Of a stretch of DNA of 9,700 nt, positions 1-7,186 are shown one piece after another. Under the pieces are notes generated by a model. It worked only from the letters and a program-made list of their open reading frames with translations. It searched no databases and was not told the origin of the DNA. A program made the translations under genes and the position numbers. This stretch comes from an uncultured bacterium (GTDB taxonomy: Bacteria; Desulfobacterota; Desulfovibrionia; Desulfovibrionales; Desulfovibrionaceae): contig CAJMRA010000065.1 in assembly GCA_905215675.1 (NCBI GenBank), positions 1 through 9,700 of the forward strand, in the 5' to 3' direction. How positions within the stretch are numbered: the stretch's first letter is position 1; each line of letters starts with the position of its first letter.

Positions 1-290
1 CGGGCCTCCCCCCTGCCCCCCGCCGGGGAGGCGACCCGCCGCCCGCGCCGGGCAAACGCAGCGATTCAAGGAAGAAAAAATAAACATCAAAGGAGGGAGA
101 CCGCCCTTTTGCGGACTCCCCTGCCCCTCGCCGGGCAGGCGACCCGCCGCCCGCGCCGGGCAACAGCAGCGATTCAGGGAAGGACGCCCCCAAAATACAA
201 AAGGAGGGAGACCCGCAACCCCTTTGCGAGCCTCCCCCCTGCCCCACGCCGGGCAATAACAATGATTCAGGGAAGAAAAAAGAGAGAACC
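1..290. repeat. Three degenerate tandem repeats (about 108-111 bp), no gene
   Basis: This stretch is built from three head-to-tail copies of one unit. Each unit has a C-rich block, a block reading GACCCGCCGCCCGCGCCGGG, then GATTCA(A/G)GGAAG, and in the first two units AAAGGAGGGAGA. The GATTCA landmark falls at 63, 171 and 264, so the spacing is 108 and then 93. The third unit lacks about 26 bp of the GC block. Small hairpins recur with changed but still pairing bases: CCGC/GCGG near 101-114 and CGCAA/TTGCG near 214-228. The array continues to the left window edge, so the true copy number is unknown. It lies 3' of clpA. No credible coding region was found; the open frame at 109-294 only translates the repeat. 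The function is unknown. Confidence 0.8.
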
Positions 291-296
291 ATGAGC

Positions 297-325
297 GCAT
301 TTTACCTTTGAAAAAGGTAAAATGC
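297..325 (-). terminator. Hairpin abutting the clpA stop codon
   Basis: Perfect 13-bp inverted repeat: GCATTTTACCTTT (297-309), loop GAA, AAAGGTAAAATGC (313-325). Read on the minus strand it begins 2 nt after the clpA TAG stop. The U-rich tract one would expect after an intrinsic terminator is not adjacent; a run of six T lies about 20 nt further on. It probably ends or protects the clpA transcript. It is also the simplest member of the TAGAGC repeat family described at 2663 and 4407. Confidence 0.6.
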
Positions 326-326
326 T

Positions 327-2597
<2,271 letters not shown>

Positions 2598-2662
2598 GGC
2601 CGCTCCTTCCCGTCAGCCCTCGTTCCCGCGCATCCTTTGGAGAAAAACGCTCCGGGGCCTGT

Positions 2663-2806
2663 TAGAGCAATTTCAGTTTGAAACGCACAGCGTTTCAAAC
2701 CATACGGCCTGTCGTTTCGCGGAAAAAACGCGGTTTTTCCGCTCACTTTCGGCCGGGCGGCGCTGTGCCGCCGCCTCGCGTTGTACCTTTTTCAAAGCTG
2801 GAATGC
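2663..2806. repeat. Dispersed multi-hairpin element, copy R1
   Basis: This 144-bp copy matches R2 at 4407-4550 over its full length with about 13 differences, most of them in one hairpin loop and at the right end. It is a chain of hairpins: GTTTGAAACGC/GCGTTTCAAAC (perfect 11 bp, loop ACA), GCGGAAAAA/TTTTTCCGC (9 bp), GGCGGC/GCCGCC (6 bp), then a decayed CCTTT..AAAG hairpin. It has no coding potential and no transposase. It sits between the regulator stop (2842) and the clpA start (2597), so it is transcribed, in reverse, as the regulator's 3' end. Confidence 0.85.
2670..2698 (-). promoter_or_regulatory. Possible clpA promoter inside repeat R1
   Basis: On the minus strand, TTGAAA (complement of 2693-2698) and TGAAAT (complement of 2670-2675) are 17 bp apart. 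They match 5 of 6 and 4 of 6 bases of the sigma-70 consensus. Transcription would start near 2662 and leave a leader of about 65 nt before clpA. The spacer is one arm and loop of the perfect GTTTGAAACGC hairpin. The match rests on motif and spacing only. Confidence 0.3.
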
Positions 2807-2841
2807 GCATCCGTCCCGAGCCTGAAATGCGCGGGAAAGAC

Positions 2842-4239
2842 TTACAGGTCCGCGCGATCCTTTCTGGCGTGTTCGAGTTCCTTGACCTTGCGAAAAATGG
2901 TGCTGCGATCGACCTGAAAATGCCGGGCAAGTTCGGCCATGGAGCCGTAGCGCTGCATGCCCGCCTCGATGACCGCGCCTTCCAGTTCCTTCATGATGGC
3001 CTTGAAGGATTTTCCCTCGATGCCGGGCAGGGACAGGCCGCCGGATGCGGGGAGACTCTGGCCCACGGGACGGATGCCGGTCAGATCGTGCGCGTCGATG
3101 ATGCCCTTCTTGCAGGTGACCACAAGGCCCTGGACAAGATTTTCAAGTTCGCGGACGTTGCCGGGCCAGTCATAGGCAAGGAGCATGCGCTCGACTTCAT
3201 TGGAGAAACGAACGTTCTTGCGGAATTTCTTGCCGTAATAGGCAAGGAAGCTGGCGGCAAGGGGCAGGATGTCCGCCTGTCGCTTGCGCAGGGGGGGAAT
3301 GTTGAGCACGGCCACCTTGAGGCGATAGTAGAGGTCCGAGCGGAAATTGCCCCGCGAAACCTCCTTGAGCAGGTCCTTGTTGGTGGCGGCGATGACGCGC
3401 ACGTCCACGGGCTTGGGGATGGTGGAGCCGACGCGCATGACCTCCCAGTCCTGAAGGACGCGCAACAGACGGGACTGCATGATCATGGGGAGTTCGCCGA
3501 TTTCATCAAGAAAGAGCGTGCCGGTATTGGCGGCTTCGATGAGCCCGGCCTTGCCGTTCTTGCTGGCCCCGGAAAAACTGCCCGCCACATAGCCGAACAA
3601 TTCCGTCTCGATGAGATTTTCGGGGATGCTGCCGCAGTCCACCTTGATAAAAGGCCGGTCGGCGCGTCGCCCGCTGTGGTGGATATGACGCGCCACCACG
3701 TCCTTGCCCACGCCCGTTTCGCCCAGCAGCAGCACGGTGGCGTCGGTATCCGCGATGGCGGCGGCCTCCGCATAGAGCCGGTGCATGCTCTGGCTCTGAA
3801 TGATGCGCGGATACTTGCCCGTGGTCAGCATTTCGGGATTGCTGAGATTCTGGAACGTCTCCAGCAGTTCCTTCTGGGCGCTCACCTCCTCGCGCAGCTC
3901 CGTCAGGGCGGTCACGTCGCGGATGATGGTCACCACGAGCGCGACCTCCCCGTCCCGGTCCAGCACGGGATGACTTTCCAGCATCACAATACGGCCGTTG
4001 AACACGTTCTGCACGCTGGAGGCCTTTTGCCGCGTCTCCACAACCCGCGGATTGAGAACAACGTCAAAGTATCCCTTCTCCACAAGGTCCTGCGTACGAT
4101 TGCGTAACATTTCCTCCCGCGAAATGCCGGTCAGTTCGGCATGGCGCTTGTTGACCAGCAGCACCTTGCCGTCACGATCGGAAACGCAGATGGCATCGCG
4201 GAACGTGTCGCATATTTGCTCGATAAAATCGTTCAGCAT
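2842..4239 (-). CDS. Sigma-54-dependent transcriptional activator (PAS, AAA+, Fis/TyrR-type HTH)
   Basis: This is a 465-residue bacterial enhancer-binding protein: it binds DNA upstream of a promoter and uses ATP to open the sigma-54 RNA polymerase complex. An N-terminal PAS sensor (about 5-110; VSDRDGKVLLVN) is joined by a short helical linker (111-130) to the AAA+ domain. That domain has Walker A GETGVGKD (173-180), Walker B TLFLDE (241-246) and WPGNVRELEN (358-367). The C-terminal helix-turn-helix (about 430-455, AELARHFQVDRSTIFRKVKE) is of the Fis/TyrR kind. The sigma-54 contact loop, usually GAFTGA, reads GSFSGA (220-225). No receiver domain is present, so the signal is probably sensed directly by PAS; the ligand cannot be read from sequence. 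An in-frame TAG at 4249-4251 limits upstream starts, and no clear ribosome site precedes the ATG. It is divergent from kdnB and may control it, but no clear -24/-12 promoter was found there. Confidence 0.93.
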   Translation of the reverse strand: MLNDFIEQICDTFRDAICVSDRDGKVLLVNKRHAELTGISREEMLRNRTQDLVEKGYFDVVLNPRVVETRQKASSVQNVFNGRIVMLESHPVLDRDGEVALVVTIIRDVTALTELREEVSAQKELLETFQNLSNPEMLTTGKYPRIIQSQSMHRLYAEAAAIADTDATVLLLGETGVGKDVVARHIHHSGRRADRPFIKVDCGSIPENLIETELFGYVAGSFSGASKNGKAGLIEAANTGTLFLDEIGELPMIMQSRLLRVLQDWEVMRVGSTIPKPVDVRVIAATNKDLLKEVSRGNFRSDLYYRLKVAVLNIPPLRKRQADILPLAASFLAYYGKKFRKNVRFSNEVERMLLAYDWPGNVRELENLVQGLVVTCKKGIIDAHDLTGIRPVGQSLPASGGLSLPGIEGKSFKAIMKELEGAVIEAGMQRYGSMAELARHFQVDRSTIFRKVKELEHARKDRADL

Positions 4240-4323
4240 GACGGTACGCTACACGGAAAAAAGGACAATGAAAAGCGCGCCTTTCCGGCGGGAAGCATGG
4301 GCCGCCTCACGGCCTGTCTTGTT

Positions 4324-4342
4324 TGGGGGGAAGGGAAACCCC
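4324..4342. repeat. Orphan arm of the 9601 terminator-like hairpin
   Basis: TGGGGGGAAGGGAAACCCC here is the left arm of the hairpin at 9601-9655 with one extra A. The complementary arm (GGTTCCCTTCCCCCC) is missing nearby. It looks like a decayed or half-copied terminator. Confidence 0.45.
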
Positions 4343-4358
4343 TCATCTCTGCTGTCGA

Positions 4359-4388
4359 TGCCCGTAGCTTCCTTCGTCGCAACGGGCA
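4359..4388. promoter_or_regulatory. Inverted repeat, possible operator
   Basis: TGCCCGT (4359-4365) and ACGGGCA (4382-4388) are perfect inverted 7-mers separated by 16 bp, in the region between the divergent regulator and kdnB genes. The position suits a binding site for a dimeric regulator such as the divergent activator. A 7-bp match in GC-rich DNA can arise by chance. Confidence 0.25.
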
Positions 4389-4406
4389 CGGCCTGCGGCC
4401 GCCTTC

Positions 4407-4550
4407 TAGAGCATTTTCAGTTTGAAACGCTGCGCGTTTCAAACCATACGGCCTGTCGTTTCGCGGAAAAAACGCGGTTTTTCCGCTCACTTTGGGCCGG
4501 GCGGCGCTGTGCCGCCGCCTCGCGTTTCACCTTTTTCAAAGGTGAACGCT
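4407..4550. repeat. Dispersed multi-hairpin element, copy R2
   Basis: This is a 144-bp copy in the same orientation as R1 (2663-2806). Its hairpins are better preserved: GTTTGAAACGC/GCGTTTCAAAC (11 bp, loop TGC instead of ACA), GCGGAAAAA/TTTTTCCGC, GGCGGC/GCCGCC, and CACCTTT/AAAGGTG (7 bp, extended by GCGTT/AACGC with one bulge). It starts TAGAGC and ends AACGCT, giving imperfect inverted ends. It lies about 110 bp before kdnB in the divergent promoter region and not at a gene end, unlike the other copies. Confidence 0.85.
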
Positions 4551-4592
4551 CCAGCATGCGGCGCGCGGGAGGAGAGCCCCGATCCGGCGCGC

Positions 4593-4621
4593 TTGCCAGA
4601 ATCGCGGCGATGGCGTATGTG
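4593..4621 (+). promoter_or_regulatory. Weak candidate promoter for kdnB
   Basis: TTGCCA (4593-4598) and TATGTG (4616-4621) are separated by 17 bp and lie about 40 bp before the kdnB ATG. The -35 matches 5 of 6 bases of the consensus but the -10 only 3 of 6. No better candidate is visible between R2 and kdnB. Confidence 0.2.
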
Positions 4622-4659
4622 CGAATCATTCCCCTTCAACCAGCGAGGAACACACAGTC

Positions 4660-5736
4660 ATGTACCGCAATGCCAAGAATGTCGGTCATTATATGATAGG
4701 TCTGGGCGCGCTCGCCCAGCTGGGCGATCTGCTGGCTCCCCGGCGCGCCGAAGGCGGTCCCGCCGTCTTCTTTCTGGATCATTTCTTCAAAAATCATGAC
4801 CTTGTTTCCAGTCTGCCGGTAGAGGACAAGGACCTTGTCGTCTATGTGGATACGACCGAGGAACCCACGACGGACAGCGTGGACGGGTATACCGCCGATG
4901 TGAAGGCCTTTCTCGGCGGCAAGCTGCCCTGCGCCCTGCTGGCCTTCGGCGGCGGCTCCACGCTGGATACCTGCAAGTGCGTGGGCAATCTGCTGACCAA
5001 TCCCGGCAAGGCCGAGGATTATCAGGGCTGGGAGCTGGTGAAGAACCCCGCTCCCTACAAGTTCGCCGTGCCCACGCTCTCCGGCACGGGTTCCGAAACG
5101 TCGCGCACGGGCATCATCTGCAATGAGGCCAAAAACCTCAAACTGGGCATGAACAGCGATTATACCATGTTCGATCAGGTGCTGCTCGATCCCGCCCTGA
5201 CCGCCAGCGTGCCCCGCGATACCTATTTCTTTACGGGTATCGACACCTATATGCACTGCTTTGAAAGCCTTTCCGGCTCGTATCGTAACGTGGTGGTTGA
5301 CGCGCTGGCCTCCAAGGCCATTGATCTCTGCCGCGACGTGTTCCTGAAAGGGGACATGATGAGCGATGAAAACAGGGAAAAGCTCATGATCGCCTCCTAT
5401 CTCGGCGGCATGGCCGCCGGATTCGTGGGCGTGGTGCATCCCATTTCCGCCGGTCTGAGCATGGTGCTTCACATGCACCACAACATTGCCAACTGCTATG
5501 CCCTGTCCGTGCAGGAAGACATCTATCCCGACGAATATCGCGAAATGCACAAGATGATGGAGAAGCAGGGCATTTCCCTCAAGCCCGGCATCTGCCGGGG
5601 GCTGACGGACGAGCAGTATTCGGCCCTGTACGAAGCCAGCATCGTGCATGAAAAGCCGCTTTCCAACCGCCTCGGCCCGGATTTCAAGAAAATTCTGACC
5701 AAGGAAAACGTCATCGAACGCTTCAAGCGCATGTAG
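4660..5736 (+). CDS. kdnB: KdnB-type 3-deoxy-manno-octulosonate 8-oxidase/dehydrogenase (iron-ADH family)
   Basis: The characterised KdnB of Shewanella oxidises the C8 hydroxyl of Kdo to an aldehyde, the first step to 8-amino-Kdo. This 358-residue protein has the iron-containing alcohol dehydrogenase fold: N-terminal nucleotide-binding domain with GGGS (97-100) and SGTGSE (141-146), then a helical metal domain. The four metal ligands are all present: D195 and H199 (GIDTYMH), H260 and H274, with the usual 14-residue spacing between the last two. Overall features such as YQGW, NSDYTMFDQVLLDP and the HMHHNIANC segment resemble KdnB more than ordinary fermentative alcohol dehydrogenases; this is from memory and not a search. 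The start follows GAGGA at 4645-4649. KdnA follows directly, as expected for the pathway. The TAG stop overlaps a repeat element. Another polyol or ulosonate substrate remains possible. Confidence 0.85.
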   Translation: MYRNAKNVGHYMIGLGALAQLGDLLAPRRAEGGPAVFFLDHFFKNHDLVSSLPVEDKDLVVYVDTTEEPTTDSVDGYTADVKAFLGGKLPCALLAFGGGSTLDTCKCVGNLLTNPGKAEDYQGWELVKNPAPYKFAVPTLSGTGSETSRTGIICNEAKNLKLGMNSDYTMFDQVLLDPALTASVPRDTYFFTGIDTYMHCFESLSGSYRNVVVDALASKAIDLCRDVFLKGDMMSDENREKLMIASYLGGMAAGFVGVVHPISAGLSMVLHMHHNIANCYALSVQEDIYPDEYREMHKMMEKQGISLKPGICRGLTDEQYSALYEASIVHEKPLSNRLGPDFKKILTKENVIERFKRM

Positions 5737-5795
5737 AGCGTTGTCTCTTTGAAAGATAAAACGCGAGGCGGCGGAGCGCCGGGCGCTCCGCCGCC
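5734..5795 (+). repeat. Partial copy of the TAGAGC element between kdnB and kdnA
   Basis: It starts inside the kdnB TAG stop (TAGAGCGTT). It contains an imperfect GCGTT..CTTTGAAAGAT..AACGC hairpin and then ACGCGAGGCGGCGG, which matches the reverse complement of the right part of R1/R2. The order of parts is the same as in reverse-oriented R2, but the second hairpin has been replaced by a longer one (5767-5795). Confidence 0.65.
5767..5795 (+). promoter_or_regulatory. Very stable hairpin just before the kdnA ribosome site
   Basis: GGCGGCGGAGCGC (5767-5779), loop CGG, GCGCTCCGCCGCC (5783-5795): a perfect 13-bp, almost all G/C stem. It ends 9 nt before AGGAG (5805-5809). No T tract follows, so it is not an intrinsic terminator. 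It may stabilise the upstream message or tune kdnA translation. Confidence 0.6.
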
Positions 5796-5804
5796 GTGTC
5801 CGCA

Positions 5805-5809
5805 AGGAG
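5805..5809 (+). promoter_or_regulatory. Ribosome binding site that fixes the kdnA start
   Basis: AGGAG lies 5 nt before ATG at 5815. The open frame extends back to an ATG at 5749, but that extension would translate the repeat hairpin and has no ribosome site, so 5815 is preferred. Confidence 0.8.
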
Positions 5810-5814
5810 AACGC

Positions 5815-7002
5815 ATGGACATCAAAGTCAATTTCAGCGGTCGGGCCATCCGCTATACCGAAGATGAAATTGCCGTGGTCGTGGAGGCCATGCGCAATGC
5901 CGATCCGCTCACGCAAAGCCGTCATATGCAGGAATTCGAAAGCAAGTTCGCCCGTTATCAGGGCGTCGCGCAGGGGTCCTGCTTTACGGCCATGAACGGC
6001 GCGTCCGCGCTGGAAATGTCCGCGCAGCTCTGTCTGTTCAAGCCCGGCGACGAAGTCGTCATGCCGTCCCATACGTTTACGGCTTCCGCCTATCCCTACG
6101 TCAAAAAGGGGGCCGTCATGGCCTGGGCGGATATTGACCTGCATACCCGCGTCGTGACGGCCGAGACCGTCGAACGCGCCATCACGCCCCGCACGAGGGC
6201 CGTCGTCGTGGTGCATCTTTACGGGTATGTGGCCGATATGCCCGCCATCGCGGAACTCTGCAAGGAAAAGGGCATTCTCTGCATCGAGGATGCGGCGCAG
6301 TCCATCGGCTCGGAGCTGGACGGGCGCAAGGCCGGCAGCTTCGGCGACATGGGGACCTTCAGCTTTCATTCCCACAAGAACCTGACCACCCTCGGCGAAG
6401 GCGGGATGCTCTATCTGCGCGATCCGGAAATGCAGGCCATCCTGCCCGCCCTGCGTCACAACGGGCACTGCGCCTACGATTTCGAGCGCCCGGACTACTG
6501 GAAGCCCGCCATGGGCAACGTGGATATGCCCATGCTGCGCGGCGAAATGCTCATGCCCAACAATTATTCCCTCGGCGAGGTGGAATGCGCCCTGGGCGCA
6601 AAACTGCTGGATCGCATTGATCAGATCAATGCCGAAAAGCGGCGGCGCGCCCTGCGCTTCATCGACGCGCTGTCCGATTTCCCGGAACTGGAATTCCACC
6701 GCGAAGATTCTCCCCGTCACAATTACCATCTGCTGGCGGCCCGTTTCGTCACCGGCCCCGAACAGCGCGATCGCTTCATGCGCGCCATGTACAATGAAAA
6801 GGGCGTGAAGTGCGTCGTGCAGTACATCCCGCTGAACCGCTATGATTTCTACAAGCGGCTCGGCATGGGCGAGGCGCATTGCCCCAATGCGGACGCCTTC
6901 TTCGACAGCATGGTTTCCTTCCCCTTCCAGCACTGGCTGAGCGAGGAAGAGTTCGACTACATGCTTGAAGCCACCCGCGACGTGCTGAAGAAGATACGCT
7001 AG
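5815..7002 (+). CDS. kdnA: KdnA-type PLP aminotransferase (DegT/DnrJ/EryC1 family), probable 8-amino-Kdo synthase
   Basis: The KdnA of Shewanella transfers an amino group to the C8 aldehyde made by KdnB, giving Kdo8N. The 395-residue product has the layout of the DegT/DnrJ/EryC1 sugar aminotransferases (fold type I). A substrate/PLP loop NGASALEM is at 61-68, the PLP-ring aspartate D159 lies in IEDAAQS (157-163), and the Schiff-base lysine K188 lies in SFHSHKNLTTLGEGG (183-197). C-terminal features include EKRRRAL (274-280) and HNYHLLAARF (302-311). The family alone would fit many sugar aminotransferases; the specific call rests on the adjacent kdnB and on general resemblance. The gene starts 78 bp after the kdnB stop, with a very stable hairpin between them. 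Its TAG stop again begins a TAGAGC repeat, and an intrinsic terminator follows. Confidence 0.82.
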   Translation: MDIKVNFSGRAIRYTEDEIAVVVEAMRNADPLTQSRHMQEFESKFARYQGVAQGSCFTAMNGASALEMSAQLCLFKPGDEVVMPSHTFTASAYPYVKKGAVMAWADIDLHTRVVTAETVERAITPRTRAVVVVHLYGYVADMPAIAELCKEKGILCIEDAAQSIGSELDGRKAGSFGDMGTFSFHSHKNLTTLGEGGMLYLRDPEMQAILPALRHNGHCAYDFERPDYWKPAMGNVDMPMLRGEMLMPNNYSLGEVECALGAKLLDRIDQINAEKRRRALRFIDALSDFPELEFHREDSPRHNYHLLAARFVTGPEQRDRFMRAMYNEKGVKCVVQYIPLNRYDFYKRLGMGEAHCPNADAFFDSMVSFPFQHWLSEEEFDYMLEATRDVLKKIR

Positions 7003-7084
7003 AGCGTTTTGCCTTTTTAGCGTGCTTCAACTTTGAACAAGATGAAACGCGAGGCGGCGGCGCAGGCAGCATCGCCGCTTTTTT
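7000..7084 (+). repeat. Partial copy of the TAGAGC element after kdnA
   Basis: It starts inside the kdnA TAG stop (TAGAGCGTTTT). It then has CTTTGAACAAGATGAAACGC followed directly by GAGGCGGCGG, aligning with the reverse complement of the right end of R2 (CTTTGAAAAAGGTGAAACGC, GAGGCGGCGG). Its second hairpin is followed by a T tract, which makes this copy a recognisable terminator. Confidence 0.65.
7057..7084 (+). terminator. Rho-independent terminator after kdnA
   Basis: GCGGCG (7057-7062), a 10-nt loop, CGCCGC (7073-7078), then six T (7079-7084). The stem is short but all G/C, and the T run is adjacent. It would end, fully or in part, a kdnB-kdnA transcript before the fusion gene at 7187. 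Confidence 0.6.
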
Positions 7085-7103
7085 GAAAGAACATAGGATG
7101 CCG

Positions 7104-7152
7104 AGGGGGAGGGGGAAACGTTCTTCGCAAGAAACGGTTTCCCCCTCCTCCT
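7104..7152 (+). terminator. Large hairpin before the fusion gene (terminator or attenuator)
   Basis: AGGGGGAGGGGGAAAC pairs with GTTTCCCCCTCCTCCT, continued inward by GTTCTT/AAGAAC around the loop CGC (7126-7128). The stem has about 20 pairs with two single-base bulges and one G-T pair. A TTTTT run (7163-7167) follows 10 nt later, right before the ribosome site of the next gene. It resembles the hairpin at 9601 in its G-rich and C-rich arms. Confidence 0.55.
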
Positions 7153-7175
7153 TGATCCGTCCTTTTTGCAGCAGC

Positions 7176-7181
7176 AAGGAG
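7176..7181 (+). promoter_or_regulatory. Ribosome binding site that fixes a GTG start at 7187
   Basis: AAGGAG lies 5 nt before GTG at 7187. The frame can be extended to a TTG at 7166, but this lies upstream of the ribosome site and inside a T run, so GTG is chosen. Confidence 0.8.
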
Positions 7182-7186
7182 CCCGC

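Larger units (their letters stand above)
4240..4406. other. Left part of the divergent intergenic region
   Basis: This is non-coding DNA between the regulator start (4239) and repeat R2. It holds an orphan hairpin arm (4324-4342) and a small inverted repeat (4359-4388), annotated separately. I searched by eye for sigma-54 -24/-12 elements (GG, 10 bases, GC with flanking consensus) on both strands and found no convincing one. No gene is supported here. Confidence 0.6.

Noticed and set aside
1..290. Possible CRISPR array
   Set aside because: The repeat is about 110 bp and is contiguous and degenerate; there are no uniform short repeats with unique spacers and no cas gene.
109..294. A 61-codon open frame on the plus strand
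   Set aside because: It translates the tandem repeat, is rich in Arg and Pro, and has no supporting ribosome site.
2663..2806. Insertion sequence
   Set aside because: At 144 bp, with no transposase frame and no clear target duplication, it can only be called a small non-coding repeat.
2673..4629. Two short minus-strand open frames (2673-2930 and 4417-4629) that share a similar stretch of about 35 residues
   Set aside because: The shared part is just the translation of repeat copies R1 and R2; there is no ribosome site or other sign of a protein family.
4240..4659. Sigma-54 promoter for kdnB, suggested by the divergent activator
   Set aside because: GGGCACGGCCTGC near 4384-4396 looks similar, but the GG to GC spacing is too short; no other site fits.
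5749..5814. Upstream ATG that would add 22 residues to KdnA
   Set aside because: The added part is encoded by the repeat hairpin, and AGGAG is correctly placed for the ATG at 5815.
7166..7186. Upstream TTG start for the fusion protein
   Set aside because: It precedes the AAGGAG site, which is correctly spaced for GTG at 7187.
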